Of a stretch of 15,911 nt of DNA, positions 13,759 through 15,911 are shown piece by piece. A program made the translations under genes and the position numbers. Position 1 is the first letter of the stretch. The number at the start of each line of letters is the position of its first letter. The stretch lies in the NCBI GenBank assembly GCA_964236535.1, contig CAXSEF010000076.1, positions 1-15,911 of the forward strand. The letters run 5' to 3'. Source of the DNA: CAXSEF01 sp964236535 (lineage in GTDB: Bacteria > Pseudomonadota > Alphaproteobacteria > Acetobacterales > Acetobacteraceae). Below the pieces are notes generated by a model. It had not been told where the DNA came from and did no database searches. It was given only the letters and a program-made list of their open reading frames with translations.

Positions 13759-15156
13759 ATGCGCGGCCCGGCAGCCGCGGGAGCGAGGCGTTCATTGTCG
13801 ATCACAGCCGCCGAACCGGCACTGCTGCAGCTCTCCGGAACCAGCCTGCCGGAGGCCTGCCCGGCGCCCGACCCGCGCCCGGCCCCCGCCGCAGCGTCCC
13901 GTCCCCACGCAGGACGCGGCACGACCGCGACGCCCGACCGCGTCGGCGAGGTGGTGCGCCGGATCGACCGCACCACCGACGAGAAGCTGCTCGAGATCGT
14001 CGCCGCCATCGACCGGATGCCGGAGCGCGGCGAGGCCGACGCGCTGATCGCGCCGTTCCGCCCCCGCCTGGCCCGCCTGCAGCCCACCCGCCCAACAAGG
14101 CTGCAGCGCCTGCTCTACGCCCCGCTCGACATGGTCATCACCGACACCGGCAGCTGGACGCCCGACCGCCCCGCGGTGCCGCGCGCCGCCCTGCAGGCGC
14201 TCACCGGCATCGTCCGCCGCAGCCTCGGCGCGCAGTTCGACGACATGCAGGCGACAGTCGCCGCAACCGGCCAGACCCCGGCACGGGCCGAGGCGCTGGG
14301 CCGCCGCCTGTGGCCCGTGGCCGGCCGCCTGCTGCTCGCGTCCGCCTGCCCGCCGGACTGGTCCGCCGCCACCGGGCTCGCGCCTGACGACTTCCCGACC
14401 ATCCGCGACGGCGTGGGCCAGCTGCTGCAGCGTGCGGTCGAGCTGAACGCGCTGGTCGCCGGGTGCGGCCCGCCGCTGCAGCCCACCGCCGAGCACATCC
14501 GCACTGCGCTCGACGAGCTGGCCTACGGCGGCGCGGCCGGCTTCCGGCTCGCCGTGGTGGTGCTGCTCCGCCGCTGTCCCCGCCGGCAGGACCTCGCGGC
14601 GCACGCGCTCTCCACCGGCCGGCACAGCGACGCCGTCGAGAGCGCCGCGATGTCCGGCACGCTCTACGCGCTGCAGACCGCGGTGTCGCACCAGCAGCGC
14701 GAGGCCGCGATGCAGGACCGCTACGCCGCGAACGACGTCGATCCGCCCTCGCCGCGCGAGCTCACCGCCGAGGTCGAGGACGCAGCCGCGCTGCTCCGCG
14801 GCATGGAGGTGATGACGGCGCTGCGCCCGCGCTCGCGCATGCAGCGCGAGGTGAGCCGCACCCGTCCGGTGCTGCAGGCCGCCTGCCTCGAACGCTTCCG
14901 CTTCTGCGTGGACCACGCCCTGCTGGAGCCGCTCGCCGCCCGGCTCGATGGCGGCGGCCACGGCTTCGGCACCCTGGTCGCCACGGCCGCGGAGCTCGCG
15001 ACGCTGTGCGAGGCGCTGGGCCAGCTTGGCGACCGCTACGGGCCGGAGCGCGTGCTGCACGACGCCGCAGGCCAGGTCCACCGGCTGCTCGAAGCCGGCG
15101 CCGTCCCCGCCGCGCGGCCGCTGCTGGCGCTGCTCTCCACCAGGCCGGCGCCATGA
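13759..15156 (+). CDS. Uncharacterised conserved-type protein
   Basis: I do not recognise a named domain. From the ATG at 13759 the protein has 465 residues, no signal peptide and no membrane helices. It begins with a disordered Ala/Pro-rich stretch (about 1-55), then a mostly helical body from about residue 58 (TPDRVGEVVRRIDRTTDEKL). A block at about 106-150 (ARLQPTRPTRLQRLLYAPLD, then a WTPDRPAVPRAALQAL segment) resembles a recurring segment I have seen in unannotated alphaproteobacterial proteins. The start is uncertain: a TTG at 13795, with GAGG a few bases upstream, is an alternative, and the disordered N-terminus may not be translated. Its stop overlaps the start of the next gene (ATGA), so the two are translated together. 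Good codon periodicity supports a real gene. Confidence 0.7.
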   Translation: MRGPAAAGARRSLSITAAEPALLQLSGTSLPEACPAPDPRPAPAAASRPHAGRGTTATPDRVGEVVRRIDRTTDEKLLEIVAAIDRMPERGEADALIAPFRPRLARLQPTRPTRLQRLLYAPLDMVITDTGSWTPDRPAVPRAALQALTGIVRRSLGAQFDDMQATVAATGQTPARAEALGRRLWPVAGRLLLASACPPDWSAATGLAPDDFPTIRDGVGQLLQRAVELNALVAGCGPPLQPTAEHIRTALDELAYGGAAGFRLAVVVLLRRCPRRQDLAAHALSTGRHSDAVESAAMSGTLYALQTAVSHQQREAAMQDRYAANDVDPPSPRELTAEVEDAAALLRGMEVMTALRPRSRMQREVSRTRPVLQAACLERFRFCVDHALLEPLAARLDGGGHGFGTLVATAAELATLCEALGQLGDRYGPERVLHDAAGQVHRLLEAGAVPAARPLLALLSTRPAP

Positions 15157-15527
15157 AGCCGCGCGCCGACCTGCCCTGGCTGCCGCTGTGGCTGCTGGTC
15201 GCCGCGGCGCCGCAGGCCGCAGCCGCCGAGGCCCACCCGCCGCGGTTCGTCGCCCCGTACTCCGTGGGCGACATCGTCGCCGCGGATCACATGGTCGCCG
15301 CCTGCCCGACCATGGACGTGGCCGTCGCCCTGAACGCCGACCCGCACGGGGTCACCCCGCTGTCGATCGGCAGGATGGCGGCCGCGAAATGCATCGCCGT
15401 CGCCCCCATGACCCGGATCAGGGTCATGGACGTCCTGGACAGCGGCGTGGTGCGCGTCAACCCGGTCAATGCGGTCGGCAGCCCGCTCTACGCGCTCGGC
15501 CGCGACTTCCGGCCGCTGCCCCGCTGA
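15153..15527 (+). CDS. Small secreted protein of unknown function
   Basis: A 124-residue protein with a clear Sec-type signal peptide: basic MKPR, a hydrophobic core (WLPLWLLVAAA) and a small-residue site near AAAAEA (about 22-27). The mature part has two cysteines (Cys51 and Cys80) that could form a disulfide, and ends in a beta-rich-looking segment (DVLDSGVVRVNPVNAVGSPL then YALGRDFRPL). I recognise no family. The ATG overlaps the stop of the upstream 465-residue gene, so the pair is one translational unit. It is probably periplasmic. The pairing of a cytoplasmic helical protein with an exported partner is unexplained. Confidence 0.7.
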   Translation: MKPRADLPWLPLWLLVAAAPQAAAAEAHPPRFVAPYSVGDIVAADHMVAACPTMDVAVALNADPHGVTPLSIGRMAAAKCIAVAPMTRIRVMDVLDSGVVRVNPVNAVGSPLYALGRDFRPLPR

Positions 15528-15671
15528 GTGCGCACCCGCGCCGGCCCGTGCGCGAACGACCGCGCTGCCGCCGCGGCGGCGGGGTTCGACGACGCGGGCT
15601 TCTGCCGAGGGATCGCCTTGCCGTCGAGGATCGCGCCCTGCCCATGGCGCAGCACCTCCTGGAGCGTAACC
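15528..15671. other. Non-coding stretch after the secreted-protein gene
   Basis: I see no supported gene in these 144 bp. Open frames here run on into repeat copy H and read as repeat translation. No hairpin with a T-tract is present after the stop at 15527. Confidence 0.4.
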
Positions 15672-15797
15672 AGGCAGGCAGGCAAGGCCAGAGGCTCTGC
15701 CTCTGGACTCCGCCAAAGGCTAGCCTTTGGAATCCCTGTGCTTGAGAAACGGGTTCCAAAAGGCCCCGGGCCTGTAACCGGCCTGGGCGCAGCCCGC
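15672..15797. repeat. Palindromic repeat element, copy H
   Basis: The cleanest copy of the left half. GGCAAGGCC leads into two perfect hairpins: CCAGAGGC/GCCTCTGG (15688-15706, loop TCT) and CCAAAGGC/GCCTTTGG (15713-15730, loop TA). Then come GAATCCCTGTGCTTGAGAAA and a right half that starts CGGGTTCCAAAAGGCCCCGG and is diverged after that. Confidence 0.85.
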
Positions 15798-15911
15798 GCA
15801 AGATCCCGACGGCCCCGCTCGGGCCGTTGGAACGCGGCCTTGCTGCGCTTGCAGGTCGGGCCGCCGGCATCAGCGCGACCCCGCCCCGTCCGCGACCGGC
15901 TGTGCCGCATC
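15798..15911. other. Right edge of window, nothing recognised
   Basis: These 114 bp show no recognisable gene, RNA or complete repeat. A minus-strand frame is open to the edge, but its product is arginine-rich and passes into repeat copy H, so I do not call it. A gene could enter from outside the window. Confidence 0.3.

Noticed and set aside
15488..15910. Minus-strand frame open to the right edge
   Set aside because: It is Arg-rich and includes a translation of repeat copy H; the same repeat-derived peptide (KASLWRSPEAEPLALPA) appears at other copies, so it is not evidence of a gene.

Overview
The window is very GC-rich and densely coded. It reads as chromosomal DNA from an alphaproteobacterium, most likely a member of the Acetobacteraceae. 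The evidence is gene content (a ScfR/RamB-type regulator beside isocitrate lyase, System I cytochrome c maturation, a DUF1674/SDHAF4 protein) and a dense family of palindromic intergenic repeats of a kind I associate with that family. The assignment is an inference. A 100-N run at 3509-3608 shows that this is a scaffold with one unresolved join.

Layout. 26-1423 (-) is an XRE/DUF2083 short-chain fatty acyl regulator, divergent from isocitrate lyase aceA (1566-2918, +). The 142-bp gap between them carries a perfect 7-bp inverted repeat that could be an operator. From 9507 down to 3061 the minus strand carries ccmC-ccmD-ccmE-ccmF-ccmG-ccmH-ccmI, then an SDHAF4-like gene interrupted by the N gap, then a 68-residue two-helix membrane protein. 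Several ccm genes overlap by 4 bp (ATGA/GTGA), but repeat elements sit between ccmE and ccmF and fill the ccmF-ccmG junction exactly. Divergent from ccmC, the plus strand carries a YciI-like protein, an EVE-domain protein, acetyl-CoA synthetase (acsA, 10729-12684), a cupin protein (12871-13401), an uncharacterised 465-residue protein (13759-15156), and an overlapping small secreted protein (15153-15527).

How the genes work together. AcsA converts acetate to acetyl-CoA, AceA opens the glyoxylate bypass that lets cells grow on C2 units, and the regulator beside aceA belongs to a family that responds to short-chain acyl-CoA status. The ccm genes attach haem to exported c-type cytochromes, and the SDHAF4-like protein is predicted to help mature succinate dehydrogenase, so that block serves respiration.

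Most of the window is conventional. The least explained parts are the palindromic repeat family (full, half and variant copies at eight places in 16 kb), the 15-bp minisatellite that extends the C-terminus of CcmC, the probable false gap in the SDHAF4-like gene, and the translationally coupled pair of unknown genes at the right end. I found no rRNA, tRNA, CRISPR array, transposase or prophage gene, and no convincing new defence or biosynthetic system.
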